Assembly: GCA_903851655.1 (NCBI GenBank)
Contig: CAINOV010000266.1
Coordinates: 1-42,980, forward strand
DNA from: an uncultured Caulobacterales bacterium
GTDB lineage: Bacteria > Pseudomonadota > Alphaproteobacteria > Caulobacterales > Caulobacteraceae
Direction: 5' to 3'
DNA length: 42,980 bases
The notes under the pieces are model-generated. The model ran no database searches, was not told where the DNA came from, and saw nothing but the letters and a program-made list of their open reading frames with translations. Both the position numbers and the translations under genes were made by a program. Positions 8,471-16,604 of the stretch are shown piece by piece. Positions within the stretch are counted from its first letter, which is position 1, and every line of letters starts with the position of its first letter.

Positions 8471-8663
8471 GGTTCCCGGCTCAAGGCCGGGAATGACGAC
8501 AGTAAAAATATCAAATGGCTGTCCTTCCCGGGCGAAGACCCGGGAACCTTGGTCAGAACAAACCGCCACATCCGGATCGAGGTTCCCGCCTCAAGGGCGG
8601 GAATGACAGCTAAATAATTGTTTTATATAAATATCGTCATTCCCGGGCTTGACCCGGGAACCT
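8471..8663. repeat. Palindromic repeat cluster A (four elements)
   Basis: Four copies of one asymmetric palindromic element alternate in orientation: 8471-8497 (+), about 8521-8549 (-), 8581-8607 (+) and 8636-8663 (-). In plus orientation each starts GGTTCCCG and ends CGGGAATGAC, with a stem-loop between. Each (+)/(-) pair encloses a 20-30 bp AT-rich spacer, while the (-)/(+) junction has about 30 bp of conserved spacer including TCCGGAT. The cluster starts 10 bp after the dapD stop and ends 11 bp before the stop of the convergent FAD dehydrogenase gene. Confidence 0.95.
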
Positions 8664-8673
8664 CGCGCGGACC

Positions 8674-10071
8674 CTAGAACAACACACGCGGGTTCATGAT
8701 CCGCCCCGGGTCCAGCGCCGCCCGCACCGCGCGCATGGCCGCCACCGCCACCGGGTCCTTGTAGCGCAGGGCCTCCGCCGTCTTCATGGTCCCGAGGCCG
8801 TGCTCGGCGGAGATGGAGCCGCCCATCCCTGCCGCAATGTCGTGCACGATCCGCGCGCCGGCGTCCCGCAGGGCCGCATGCGCCGCCCCGTCCCCGCCGG
8901 CGGGCTGCAGCACGTCGAAATGGATGTTGCCGTCCCCCACATGGCCGAAGGCGCAGACCCGCACCCCGGGGGACAGGGCCTCCACCGCCGCCGTGGCCGT
9001 CTGCATGAACTCCGGCACAAGGGCCACAGGCACGGAGACGTCGTGCTTCCAGGCCGTCCCCTCCGGCTTCTGGGCGGCGGACTGGCTTTCCCGCAGGCGC
9101 CAGAAATCGTGGCGCTGGGTCTCGGACTGGGCGAGGACCGCGTCGGCGATCAGCCCGGTCTCCAGGGCCTGCTCGAGGATCCGCGCCAGCGCCGCCTCGG
9201 CGTGGCCCGCTTCGGCCGAGGCCGCCTCGATCAGCACATACCAGCGGTGCGCCGTCGCCAGCGGATTGCGGCAGCCGGGAATGTGCCGCTCGGCGAAGCC
9301 CAGGCCCGCGGCGCTGATCAGTTCGAAGGCCTCCACCCCGCCGCCGCTGTCGGCCTTGGCCCGGGCCAAAAGCTCCAGCGCCGCGGCGGGGCTGTCGAGG
9401 CCCGCCAGGGCCGTGGCCCGCGACCGCAGGACCGGGAACAGCTTCAGCGCCGCCGCCGTCACCACCCCCAGCGTCCCCTCCGCCCCGATCAGCAGCTGCT
9501 TCAGGTCATAGCCGGTATTGTCCTTGCGCAGGCGCTTCAGCCCCCGGAACACCGACCCGTCCGGCAGCACCGCCTCGATCCCCAGCACCAGGTCGCGCAT
9601 GGTCCCATAGCGCAGCACCGCCGTCCCTCCGGCATTGGTGGAGATCAGACCGCCCACCGTGGCCGTCCCCTCGGACGCCAGGCTGAGGGGGAAGAACCGC
9701 CCCGCCGCCGCCGCCGTCTTCTGGGCCGTGACCAGGGTCGCGCCGGCCTCCACGATCATCACGTCGTCCAGGGGGGAGACCTCCCGCACCGCGGTCATCT
9801 TCTCCAGGGACAACAGCACCTCCCCGTCCGGGATCTGGCCACCCACCAGGCCGGTATTGCCGCCCTGCGGCGTGATCGCAACGCCGTTCGCCGCGCACCA
9901 GCCCACCATCGCCGCCACCGCCTCGGTGGAGCGGGGCAGCACCAGGAGGGGCGTGGTTCCCCGCCAGCGGTCCCGCCACTCCACCAGCTTGGGGGCCAGG
10001 CGCTCGGGATCGTCGCTCCAGCCGTCGGGACCGGCCAGCGCCTTCAGGGGCGAAAGATCGACAGGGCTCAT
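8674..10071 (-). CDS. GlcD-type FAD-linked 2-hydroxyacid dehydrogenase
   Basis: A 465-residue flavoprotein of the VAO/PCMH family. The N-terminal FAD-binding domain has the pyrophosphate loop PQGGNTGLVGGQ and the FAD-contacting segment SEGTATVGGLISTNAGG followed by RYGTMRDLVLGIEAVLPDG. The C-terminal substrate cap contains GHVGDGNIHFDV and EHGLGTMK, whose His and Glu usually bind a metal. This layout fits D-2-hydroxyglutarate dehydrogenase, D-lactate dehydrogenase or the GlcD subunit; I cannot choose among them. The frame stays open upstream to 10287, but the ATG at 10071 overlaps the mnmC stop (ATGA), the obvious coupled start. Confidence 0.9.
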   Translation of the reverse strand: MSPVDLSPLKALAGPDGWSDDPERLAPKLVEWRDRWRGTTPLLVLPRSTEAVAAMVGWCAANGVAITPQGGNTGLVGGQIPDGEVLLSLEKMTAVREVSPLDDVMIVEAGATLVTAQKTAAAAGRFFPLSLASEGTATVGGLISTNAGGTAVLRYGTMRDLVLGIEAVLPDGSVFRGLKRLRKDNTGYDLKQLLIGAEGTLGVVTAAALKLFPVLRSRATALAGLDSPAAALELLARAKADSGGGVEAFELISAAGLGFAERHIPGCRNPLATAHRWYVLIEAASAEAGHAEAALARILEQALETGLIADAVLAQSETQRHDFWRLRESQSAAQKPEGTAWKHDVSVPVALVPEFMQTATAAVEALSPGVRVCAFGHVGDGNIHFDVLQPAGGDGAAHAALRDAGARIVHDIAAGMGGSISAEHGLGTMKTAEALRYKDPVAVAAMRAVRAALDPGRIMNPRVLF

Positions 10072-11870
10072 GATGGGGATCCTTCCGATCCTGACCGGCC
10101 TTCGGCGTAGCGGCGGGGGTCGAGGCGGCGGGCGAGGCGGCGGGGCAGGGGCCGCGGCGCGCCGGTGACCGCGGCGGCCACCTCCTCCGCCAGCAGGGGG
10201 GCCAGGGTGAAGCCCCGCCCGCCGAAGCCGGTCAGCAGGAACAGGCCCGGGGCGGCTTCCCCGGCCAGGGGCATGTGGTCGGGGCAACTGGCGCGGACCG
10301 CCGCCCGGTGGCCCAGCGGCGCCAGCCCCACCCGCCGGGCCAGCGCCGGGCGCACGGCGGCGAGGGACGCAAGATTGTCGGCGTCGTCGGCGGAGCGGGC
10401 GCGGCGGTCCTGATCGCCCCGCTGGTGGGTGGCGCCGAACAACAGACCCCGCCGGGTGGGGATCACATAGCCGCCCCAGGCCGTGGCCTCCCCCTCCAGC
10501 TTCTGGGCGGAGGTGGTGACCTGGCCCCGCACCGGGCGCAGGGCCGTGTCCGCCACCAGCGCCGCGGTGTCAAAGCCCGCCGCGACACAGACGGCGTCGA
10601 AGACCCCCAGCTCGTCCCCGTCGGCGTCGGTCAGGGCCCAGCCGGCGGCCGCGGGGGCGAGCCCGGCCACCCGCCGCCGCTCCGGCGTCACGTCGCCCAG
10701 GAAGGCGGCCAGCACCGCCGCCGGCTCCAGCACCAGGGCGTCGCGATAGCGCAGGGCGCCGCCCGCCGCAGGCTCCCCCACCCGGCGGCTGGTCTCCTCC
10801 GGCGGCGTGCGCTGCAGCGCGCCCGGTGCAAAGCCGTTCCAGGCGCTGAGCGCGTCGAACCGGGCCGGGTCGCGGGGGCCCCTTTCCAGCTGCAGGGCGC
10901 CCCGGGCGATCAGGGCTTCCAGGGCCTCGGTGCGATAGACCTGGACGGCGTAGGCGTAGGCCTCCGCGTGCAAAGCCGCCACGTCCCCCAGTCCGGCGTC
11001 CAGGCGCGGAGTGACCAGGGCCGCGGGATTGCCGGACGCCCCGGCCCCGGGCCCGTCCGCTTCGAACAGCGTGACGGAAAGACCCGCCCGGCGGACGGCG
11101 CGGACCAGGCAGGCGCCGCCGATTCCGGCCCCGATCACGGCCAGGCGGGGACGGGGCTCGGTCGCCGGCTCGCCGGGCGTCACCGCCTCCAGCCGCTCCC
11201 GCTTGCGGCCGAAGCCCGGGCGCTTGGCGACCTGGAAGCCCGCAGCGGCCAGACGGCGACGAACCTCCCCCGCCACGGTGAAGCTCGAGGCCACGCAGCC
11301 GGGGGCGGACAGGGCCGCCACCCGGGTCAGCACCGCCTCGGTCCACATCTCCGGATTGCGGGCGGGGGCGAAGCCGTCGAGGAACCAGGCGTCCATCCGG
11401 GCCTCGAGGTCGTCGAGCACCGCCGCCACCTCCCCCAGGCACAGGATCAGGGTGGCGCCGAAGTCGGGAAAGTCGATCACATGCCGTCCCCGGCGCCCGT
11501 CCGGCCACTGGGCCAAGAGCTCTGCCGCCGCCTCCGCCAGCTCCGGAAAGGCCCCCAGGGCCCGGGCGGCGTCGGCGGCGGAGATCAGATACCCCTCGAC
11601 GGAGATGACGGTCAGCCGGGCGTCCGGCGAAGGGCGATGGCGCCGCCACAGGTGGATCAGGGCGAGGATGTTCAGCCCGGTTCCGAAGCCCAGCTCCCCC
11701 ACATGGAAGGCCCGGCGACCGACGAACCGCCCCGGCAGGCCGCAGCCGTCCAGGAACACGGCGCGGCTTTCCGCAAGGCCGTCGGACAGCTGGAAATAGA
11801 CGTCGTCGAAGCGCGTCGACCGCGGCCCGTCTCCCGTCCAGTCCAGTTCCGGCCCGTCCACATCCGACAT
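10068..11870 (-). CDS. mnmC: Bifunctional tRNA mnm5s2U34 enzyme MnmC
   Basis: MnmC completes the 5-methylaminomethyl-2-thiouridine modification at the wobble position of certain tRNAs. Its C-terminal FAD oxidase converts cmnm5 to nm5, and the N-terminal SAM-dependent methyltransferase makes mnm5. Both domains are present in the 600 residues. The methyltransferase has FHVGELGFGTGLNILAL and the DAWFLDGFAPARNPEMW signature. The oxidase begins at about residue 240 with the Rossmann motif LAVIGAGIGGACLVRAVR and ends with FLLTGFGGRGFTLAPLL. The ATG at 11870 is preferred over one 10 codons upstream because the family start (ELDWTGDGPRSTRFDDVYF) follows closely. It overlaps the dehydrogenase gene by ATGA. 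Confidence 0.93.
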   Translation of the reverse strand: MSDVDGPELDWTGDGPRSTRFDDVYFQLSDGLAESRAVFLDGCGLPGRFVGRRAFHVGELGFGTGLNILALIHLWRRHRPSPDARLTVISVEGYLISAADAARALGAFPELAEAAAELLAQWPDGRRGRHVIDFPDFGATLILCLGEVAAVLDDLEARMDAWFLDGFAPARNPEMWTEAVLTRVAALSAPGCVASSFTVAGEVRRRLAAAGFQVAKRPGFGRKRERLEAVTPGEPATEPRPRLAVIGAGIGGACLVRAVRRAGLSVTLFEADGPGAGASGNPAALVTPRLDAGLGDVAALHAEAYAYAVQVYRTEALEALIARGALQLERGPRDPARFDALSAWNGFAPGALQRTPPEETSRRVGEPAAGGALRYRDALVLEPAAVLAAFLGDVTPERRRVAGLAPAAAGWALTDADGDELGVFDAVCVAAGFDTAALVADTALRPVRGQVTTSAQKLEGEATAWGGYVIPTRRGLLFGATHQRGDQDRRARSADDADNLASLAAVRPALARRVGLAPLGHRAAVRASCPDHMPLAGEAAPGLFLLTGFGGRGFTLAPLLAEEVAAAVTGAPRPLPRRLARRLDPRRYAEGRSGSEGSPS

Positions 11871-11970
11871 CCGTTGCGATCCCTTGCTGGCGCGCCTCAT
11901 ACCCCGCCCGCGCGGCCGGGGGAATCGCCCAGTGACGACAGCCGCCGGTTTCCTGCGCTATAGGATCGGC

Positions 11971-12537
11971 ATGACCCTGAAGGACCTGCCGAATCTGGTG
12001 ACGTCTGCGCGGATCGCGCTGGCGGTCGTGGTGTTCGCCCTGCTGGCCGCGGCGGCGGGGCTGGGGCCCGTGGCCGCGCCCGCCGCCGCGCGGGTCGCGG
12101 TGATCTCCGGGGCGCTGGGCCTGTTCGTGATCGCCGCCCTGACGGACTTCGTGGACGGCTGGCTGGCGCGGAGGCTCGACGCCCGCTCGGCCCTGGGGGT
12201 GATGCTGGACCCGATCGCCGACAAGATCGCCATGGTCGGGGCCGTGGTCGGGCTGTGCGCCCTGGACGCCCCCCTGGTCGCCTGGCCGGGCGCCCTGATG
12301 CTGATGCGGGAGCTGTTCGTGGCCGGCCTGCGGGAGACAGGCGTGAAGCTGCCCGTCTCCCAGCTGGCCAAGTGGAAGACCACCGTCCAGCTGGTCGCCC
12401 TGTCGGCGGCCATGGCCGTCCAGCTGGCGCCGGGGCTGCGGCCGGCCGCCGTGGGCCTGTTGTGGCTGGCGGCGGGGCTGACCCTGTGGACCGGCCTAGA
12501 CTATCTGCGCCGGACGCTGGCCGCCCTCAGGCCCTGA
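11971..12537 (+). CDS. pgsA: CDP-diacylglycerol-glycerol-3-phosphate 3-phosphatidyltransferase
   Basis: PgsA makes phosphatidylglycerol phosphate from CDP-diacylglycerol and glycerol-3-phosphate, the committed step to phosphatidylglycerol and cardiolipin. The 188-residue membrane protein starts with LKDLPNLVTSARIALA, typical of the family, and carries the CDP-alcohol phosphotransferase motif DxxDGxxARxxxxxxxxGxxxDxxxD at about residues 61-87 (DFVDGWLARRLDARSALG, then LDPIAD). Several hydrophobic helices follow. The ATG at 11971 fits the family; upstream in-frame codons run through the mnmC divergent spacer. It converges with ilvE, 21 bp apart. Confidence 0.93.
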   Translation: MTLKDLPNLVTSARIALAVVVFALLAAAAGLGPVAAPAAARVAVISGALGLFVIAALTDFVDGWLARRLDARSALGVMLDPIADKIAMVGAVVGLCALDAPLVAWPGALMLMRELFVAGLRETGVKLPVSQLAKWKTTVQLVALSAAMAVQLAPGLRPAAVGLLWLAAGLTLWTGLDYLRRTLAALRP

Positions 12538-12558
12538 GCCCCGTCACGCCCCGCCCCG

Positions 12559-13455
12559 TCACGCCAGGGCGTCGAGCTTCAGCTTGCCCCGCACCAGCAG
12601 GCCATAGTCCTCCATCAGCGACAGGGACAGGTTGCCCGGCGTGAAGCGGTACTCGCCGATCTCGGACACCGGCGTCACCTCGGCGGCGGAGCCGGTGATG
12701 AAGCATTCCGAGAACCGGGTCATCTCCTCCGGCTGGATGTGCCGCTCGATCACCTCGAAGCCCTTGGCGCGGGCCAGCTCGATCACCGTCTGGCGGGTGA
12801 TGCCGTTCAGGAAGCAGTCGGCGATGGGGGTGATGATCGCCCCGTCCTGCACGAAGAAGATGTTGGCGCCCGTCGCCTCGGCCACATAGCCGCGATAATC
12901 CAGCATCAGGGCGTCGGCGTAGCCCGCCCGCTCCGCCGCGTTCTTGGACAGGGTGCAGATCATGTAGAGGCCGGCGGCCTTGGCCTCGGTGGGGGCCGCA
13001 TTGGGGGCCGGGCGGGCGTAGGGCGCGTGCATCATGCGGATGCCCCGGCGCTTCACCTCCGGATCGAAATAGCTGGGCCATTCCCAGGCGGCGACGGCCA
13101 CGTGGGTGCGGGTCCCCGCGGCGGCCACGCCCATCGCCTCGGGCCCGCGGAAGGCCACGGGGCGCAGATAGGCGTTCTCGAAGCCCATGCGGGCGACGGT
13201 TTCCTTGCAGGCCGCGTCGATCTCCTCCACGGTGAAGGGGATTTCCATCTCGAGAATCTCGGCGGAGCGGAACAGGCGCTTGGTATGCGGCGTGAGCTTG
13301 AAGATCTCCCCCTCGTAGAGGCGCTCGCCCTCGAACACGCAGGACCCGTAGTGCAGACCATGGGTCAGCACGTGGGTCTTGGCCTCGCGCCACGGCACAA
13401 ATTCTCCGTTCATCCAGATCCAGCCGTCACGATCGTCGAAGGGAATGATGGTCAT
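12559..13455 (-). CDS. ilvE: Branched-chain amino acid aminotransferase (class IV)
   Basis: A 298-residue PLP-dependent class IV aminotransferase, making valine, leucine and isoleucine from their 2-oxo acids with glutamate. It starts with the WIWMNGEFVPWREAKTHVLT segment and has HYGSCVFEGERLY, the AYLRPVAFRG strand, the PLP lysine region TEAKAAGLYM, the EATGANIFFV segment and the end motif TGSAAEVTPV that closes over the cofactor phosphate. These support IlvE over D-amino acid transaminase. It has a good sigma70-type promoter (13494-13522) and is divergent from a MarR-type gene; an inverted repeat spans the promoter and may be an operator. Confidence 0.92.
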   Translation of the reverse strand: MTIIPFDDRDGWIWMNGEFVPWREAKTHVLTHGLHYGSCVFEGERLYEGEIFKLTPHTKRLFRSAEILEMEIPFTVEEIDAACKETVARMGFENAYLRPVAFRGPEAMGVAAAGTRTHVAVAAWEWPSYFDPEVKRRGIRMMHAPYARPAPNAAPTEAKAAGLYMICTLSKNAAERAGYADALMLDYRGYVAEATGANIFFVQDGAIITPIADCFLNGITRQTVIELARAKGFEVIERHIQPEEMTRFSECFITGSAAEVTPVSEIGEYRFTPGNLSLSLMEDYGLLVRGKLKLDALA

Positions 13456-13471
13456 TGGAATATTTCCGCAA

Positions 13472-13506
13472 GGAACGGGGTTTTGAGCAGCACGTTTTAC
13501 CGTTCC
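13472..13506. promoter_or_regulatory. Inverted repeat across the ilvE promoter (candidate operator)
   Basis: Perfect 7-bp arms GGAACGG (13472-13478) and CCGTTCC (13500-13506) are separated by 21 bp. One arm lies in the spacer of the ilvE promoter and the other just past the predicted start of transcription, so a bound dimer would bracket the -10. The neighbouring MarR-family protein is a natural candidate ligand-responsive binder, by inference only. Confidence 0.45.
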
Positions 13507-13522
13507 GTTCGACCGTCCGCAA
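13494..13522 (-). promoter_or_regulatory. Promoter of ilvE
   Basis: Read on the minus strand: -35 TTGCGG (13517-13522), 17-bp spacer, -10 TAAAAC (13494-13499). Transcription would start near 13487, giving a leader of about 30 nt with GGAAA-type ribosome site ahead of the ATG at 13455. Confidence 0.55.
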
Positions 13523-13550
13523 TGTCCGGGACGGGGTCGGGGGCTGAAAC

Positions 13551-14051
13551 ATGTCCCTGAGCCCTACCATACCCTCGCCCGTCGATGCACGCCTGATCCT
13601 GTCGGATGACGCGCTGGACCGGACGCTGGAGCTGTTCCTGCTGGCCGAGGCCGCCCTTTGGATGACCGCCGACGGCGGCCTGGACGGGGAGCCGCACCGC
13701 CTGGGCCGGGGCCATTACCGCGCCGCCTTCCTGCTGAAGCGCCGGCCGGGGCTGGGGGTGCAGGACCTGGCGCATCTGACGGGGCTGTCCAAGCAGGGCG
13801 CCAGCCGGGTGCTGGGCGACCTGTGCGAGGCCGGCTACGCCCTTCGCGACCCCAGCGAGGCGGACGCCCGACGTCGTCCCGTGCGCCTGACCGAGGCCGG
13901 GGAGGGGTTCGAGGCCCGGGTCAGCCACCGTCTGCGCCAGGCCTTCGCCAGGGCCTACCGGGCCGGCGGGCTGGACAAGGCGCCCCACGCCGCCTCGGTG
14001 CTGTCGGCCCTGGCGGCCACGGTGCTGCGCGACGCGGACCTTCCGGCGTGA
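13551..14051 (+). CDS. MarR-family transcriptional regulator
   Basis: A 166-residue winged-helix protein. The dimerisation helices flank a DNA-binding core at about residues 55-115: HYRAAFLLKRRPGLGVQDLAHLTGLSKQGASRVLGDLCEAGYALR followed, in separate stretches, by the wing DPSEADARRRPVRLTEAG. Alphaproteobacteria often have a MarR protein (PetP type) just ahead of an OmpR-type regulator (PetR type), as here, and the order ilvE-marR-regulator-kinase looks conserved from memory. It is divergent from ilvE and 13 bp ahead of the response regulator gene. The target and ligand are unknown. It could bind the inverted repeat at 13472-13506. Confidence 0.85.
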   Translation: MSLSPTIPSPVDARLILSDDALDRTLELFLLAEAALWMTADGGLDGEPHRLGRGHYRAAFLLKRRPGLGVQDLAHLTGLSKQGASRVLGDLCEAGYALRDPSEADARRRPVRLTEAGEGFEARVSHRLRQAFARAYRAGGLDKAPHAASVLSALAATVLRDADLPA

Positions 14052-14064
14052 GGCGGCGGGCGAC

Positions 14065-14781
14065 ATGATCACCGGATCCCCGACCTCCGGATCTCCCTAT
14101 TTGAGCGACGGTCAGACCCGGCACCTGCTGGTGGTGGACGATGACGACCGTATCCGCAACCTGCTGAAGGAATTCCTGACCCGCTCCGGCTTTCGCGTCA
14201 CCGCCGCCGGGGACGCCGCAGCCGCGCGCCGGCTGATCGCCAGCCTGGACTTCGACCTGATGGTGCTGGACGTGATGATGCCGGGGGAGGACGGCTTCTC
14301 CCTGGCCCGCTGGGTGCGGGGGCGCCAGTCCACCCCGGTGCTGATGCTGACGGCGCGGGACGCCAGCGCCGACCGGATCGAGGGCCTCAGCCTCGGCGCC
14401 GACGACTATCTGGCCAAGCCCTTCGAGCCACGGGAGCTGGTGCTGCGCATCGAGGCGATCCTGCGCCGGGTGCAGGCCGCACCCCGGGCCTCGGTGCTGC
14501 CCCTGGGGGACTGCGCCTTCGACGCCGGCCGGGGGGAGCTGCTGCGGGAGGGTCAGCCCGTCCGCCTGACCGAGGCCGAGGCCAAGCTGCTGCGCCGTCT
14601 GGCCGCCAATCCCCACGCGCCCATCGACCGGCTGGAGCTGGCCCGGGACACCGCCGACCCCACCGGCCGGGCGGTGGACGTGCAGGTCACCCGGCTGCGG
14701 CGGAAAATCGAGGCGGACCCGCGCAATCCGCGCTATCTGCAGACGGTCCGCGGTGTCGGCTACATGCTGGCCCCGGACTGA
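14065..14781 (+). CDS. OmpR-family response regulator (PetR-like)
   Basis: A 238-residue two-component regulator. The receiver domain begins LLVVDDDDRIRNLL, has the phospho-acceptor Asp69 in LMVLDVMMPGEDGF, the switch Thr in LMLTARDA and the conserved Lys in DDYLAKPFEP. The C-terminal winged helix starts near residue 145 and ends with VDVQVTRLRRKIEADPRNPR and the LQTVRGVGYML strand. It is cotranscribed with the MarR gene upstream and with the histidine kinase starting 9 bp downstream, its likely partner. An N-terminal extension of about 18 residues precedes the receiver; a later start is possible. Confidence 0.93.
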   Translation: MITGSPTSGSPYLSDGQTRHLLVVDDDDRIRNLLKEFLTRSGFRVTAAGDAAAARRLIASLDFDLMVLDVMMPGEDGFSLARWVRGRQSTPVLMLTARDASADRIEGLSLGADDYLAKPFEPRELVLRIEAILRRVQAAPRASVLPLGDCAFDAGRGELLREGQPVRLTEAEAKLLRRLAANPHAPIDRLELARDTADPTGRAVDVQVTRLRRKIEADPRNPRYLQTVRGVGYMLAPD

Positions 14782-14789
14782 GCCCGCCC

Positions 14790-16187
14790 ATGGACCCCCT
14801 CCAGATGGACCCTGCCGTCGAGCGCCCCCCGCCCCAGAGGGTCCGACGCCGCCGCCTGCGCCTGTGGCCCCGGCTGTTCAAGCGCTGGGCGCCCACCTCC
14901 CTGTTCGCCCGGTCGCTGCTGATCATCATCCTGCCGGTGGCGGTGATGCAGGTGGCGGTGACCTGGGTGTTCTTCGAGGCCTACTGGCAGACCATGACCA
15001 CCCAGCTGTCCGAGGCCCTGGCCAGCGACGTGGCCTGGGACGTGGCGTCCTTCGAGGCCGATCCCACGCCGGTGACGTTCAGCCACCTGGCGGACCGGGC
15101 CGAGCGCACCCAGTTCCTCCGCCTGGCCCTGCAGCCCGGCCGCACCCTGCCCACCAACCATCCCCGGGGCCGGGTGCTGCCCAGCTTCGACCAGGCCCTG
15201 CGCAACGCCCTCGACGACCGGCTGACCGAGGATTTCTGGCTGGACACCACCCGCTATCCCGCCTTCATCGAGATCCGGGTCAAGGTCACCGGCGGGGTGC
15301 TGCGCGTCTACGCGCCGCGGGACCGGGCCTTCGCCGCCCGGGGGCATGTGTTCATCATGTGGCTGGCCGGGGCGACCTTCATGCTGACGGCCCTGTCCAT
15401 CGCCTTCATCCGCAACCAGGTGCGGGCGATCGAGCGGCTGGCCGCCGCGGCGGACGCCTTCGGCAGGGGCGTCGACGTGCCCAACTTCAAGCCCCACGGC
15501 GCCCGCGAGGTGCGCCAGGCCGCCGCCGCCTTCATCGACATGAAGACCCGCATCCAGCGGCACATCGAGCAGCGCACCACCCTCCTGGCCTCGGTCAGCC
15601 ACGACCTGCGCACGCCGCTGACCCGCCTGCGGCTGGAGGCGGAGCTGTCGCCCCCCAGCCCGCGGATCGAGGCCATCAAGGGCGACCTGGCCGAGATGGA
15701 GCACATGATCGAGGAGTTCCTCGCCTTCGCCCGGGGCGAGGGCGGCGAGCCGGTGGAGGCGGTGGATGTGGGCGAGCTGGCCCGCGCCGTGGCCGAGGGC
15801 GCCGCCCGGGCCGGCGCCGCCGTGGCCGTGGACGCGCCGGAGGGCCTGATCGCCCGGCTCCGTCCCAACGCCGTCAAGCGCTCCCTGGACAATCTGGTGA
15901 TGAACGCCGCCGCCCATGCGCGCACCGTGCGCCTGTCCGTGCGCGGCGATCCGGCGGGGGGCGTGGAGATCACGGTGGACGATGATGGGCCGGGCATTCC
16001 GGAGGCCCAGTACGAGGAGGCGTTCAAGCCCTTTTCGCGGCTGGACGAGTCCCGCAACCAGAACGTCAGGGGCGTCGGTCTGGGCCTGGCCATCGCCCGG
16101 GACGTGGCCCGCAGCCACGGGGGCGACATCAGCCTCGCCCGCAGCCCCCTGGGCGGCCTGCGCGCAGTGATGCGGCTGGCGGGGTAG
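14790..16187 (+). CDS. EnvZ-like sensor histidine kinase
   Basis: A 465-residue membrane kinase. Transmembrane segments lie at about residues 41-65 (LFARSLLIIILPVAVMQVAV) and 180-205 (HVFIMWLAGATFMLTALSIA); between them is a periplasmic sensor of about 115 residues. A HAMP linker follows, then the HisKA helix with His271 in SVSHDLRTPLTRLRLEAEL and a HATPase domain with NLVMNAAAHA, DDDGPGIPEAQ and GVGLGLAIARDVARSHGG. The SHDLRTPLTR box is the EnvZ-type form. It starts 9 bp after the response regulator stop, so the two form a system. Its last codon is 14 bp before a palindromic repeat cluster. Confidence 0.92.
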   Translation: MDPLQMDPAVERPPPQRVRRRRLRLWPRLFKRWAPTSLFARSLLIIILPVAVMQVAVTWVFFEAYWQTMTTQLSEALASDVAWDVASFEADPTPVTFSHLADRAERTQFLRLALQPGRTLPTNHPRGRVLPSFDQALRNALDDRLTEDFWLDTTRYPAFIEIRVKVTGGVLRVYAPRDRAFAARGHVFIMWLAGATFMLTALSIAFIRNQVRAIERLAAAADAFGRGVDVPNFKPHGAREVRQAAAAFIDMKTRIQRHIEQRTTLLASVSHDLRTPLTRLRLEAELSPPSPRIEAIKGDLAEMEHMIEEFLAFARGEGGEPVEAVDVGELARAVAEGAARAGAAVAVDAPEGLIARLRPNAVKRSLDNLVMNAAAHARTVRLSVRGDPAGGVEITVDDDGPGIPEAQYEEAFKPFSRLDESRNQNVRGVGLGLAIARDVARSHGGDISLARSPLGGLRAVMRLAG

Positions 16188-16200
16188 TCCTCAAACCCCT

Positions 16201-16340
16201 GTCATTCCCGGACGAAGACCCGGGAACCTTGATCCGGATGTAGCGCTTAGTCCGGATGGAGGTTCCCGCCTCAAGGGCGGGAATGACGCCTGTTTTTGAT
16301 ATCTAAATCCTCGTCATTCCCGGGCGAAGACCCGGGAACC
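16201..16340. repeat. Palindromic repeat cluster B (three elements)
   Basis: Elements at 16201-16228 (-), 16261-16287 (+) and 16313-16340 (-). The first stem has one mismatch (CCCGGA against CCCGGG). The spacer between the first two holds the inverted words GATCCGGA and TCCGGAT; the spacer between the last two is AT-rich. The cluster begins 14 bp after the kinase stop and ends 12 bp before the stop of the convergent DUF4170 gene. Confidence 0.95.
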
Positions 16341-16351
16341 CCTCTCAGGGC

Positions 16352-16591
16352 CTAATGCCCGTGGTCGTCGTCCTCGTGCGGCTCGAGCAGCTTGTGGGCG
16401 TGGACGATCACGTAGCGCATCAGGGCGTTGTCCACGGTGGACTGGGCCTTGGCCTTCCAGGCCCGGTGCGCCTCCGCATAGTTGGGAAAGGCGCCCACGA
16501 ACTCGACCTTGGACAGGTCGCGGAATTCGAGGGCCGTCACGTCCTTCAGCTCGCCGCCGAACACGAGATGGAGAAGCTGCTTGTCGGGCAT
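16352..16591 (-). CDS. DUF4170 family small protein
   Basis: A 79-residue protein, LHLVFGGELKDVTALEFRD at the start, then VGAFPNYAEAHRAWKAKAQ and MRYVIVHAHKLLEP, the pattern of the DUF4170 family of alphaproteobacteria. Function is unknown. The end is acidic and His-rich (HEDDDHGH). It lies 13 bp downstream of the IMPase-like gene and would be cotranscribed with it and pmbA, an association I recall from other alphaproteobacteria. Confidence 0.85.
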   Translation of the reverse strand: MPDKQLLHLVFGGELKDVTALEFRDLSKVEFVGAFPNYAEAHRAWKAKAQSTVDNALMRYVIVHAHKLLEPHEDDDHGH

Positions 16592-16604
16592 GGGGGCTCC
16601 GGGC

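Noticed and set aside
8471-8663. Repeat cluster as a CRISPR array
   Set aside because: Units are inverted, spacers are of two recurring types and not unique, and no cas gene is near.
16430-16442. DnaA-box-like TTGTCCACG
   Set aside because: A single imperfect match inside the DUF4170 coding region, with no cluster around it.
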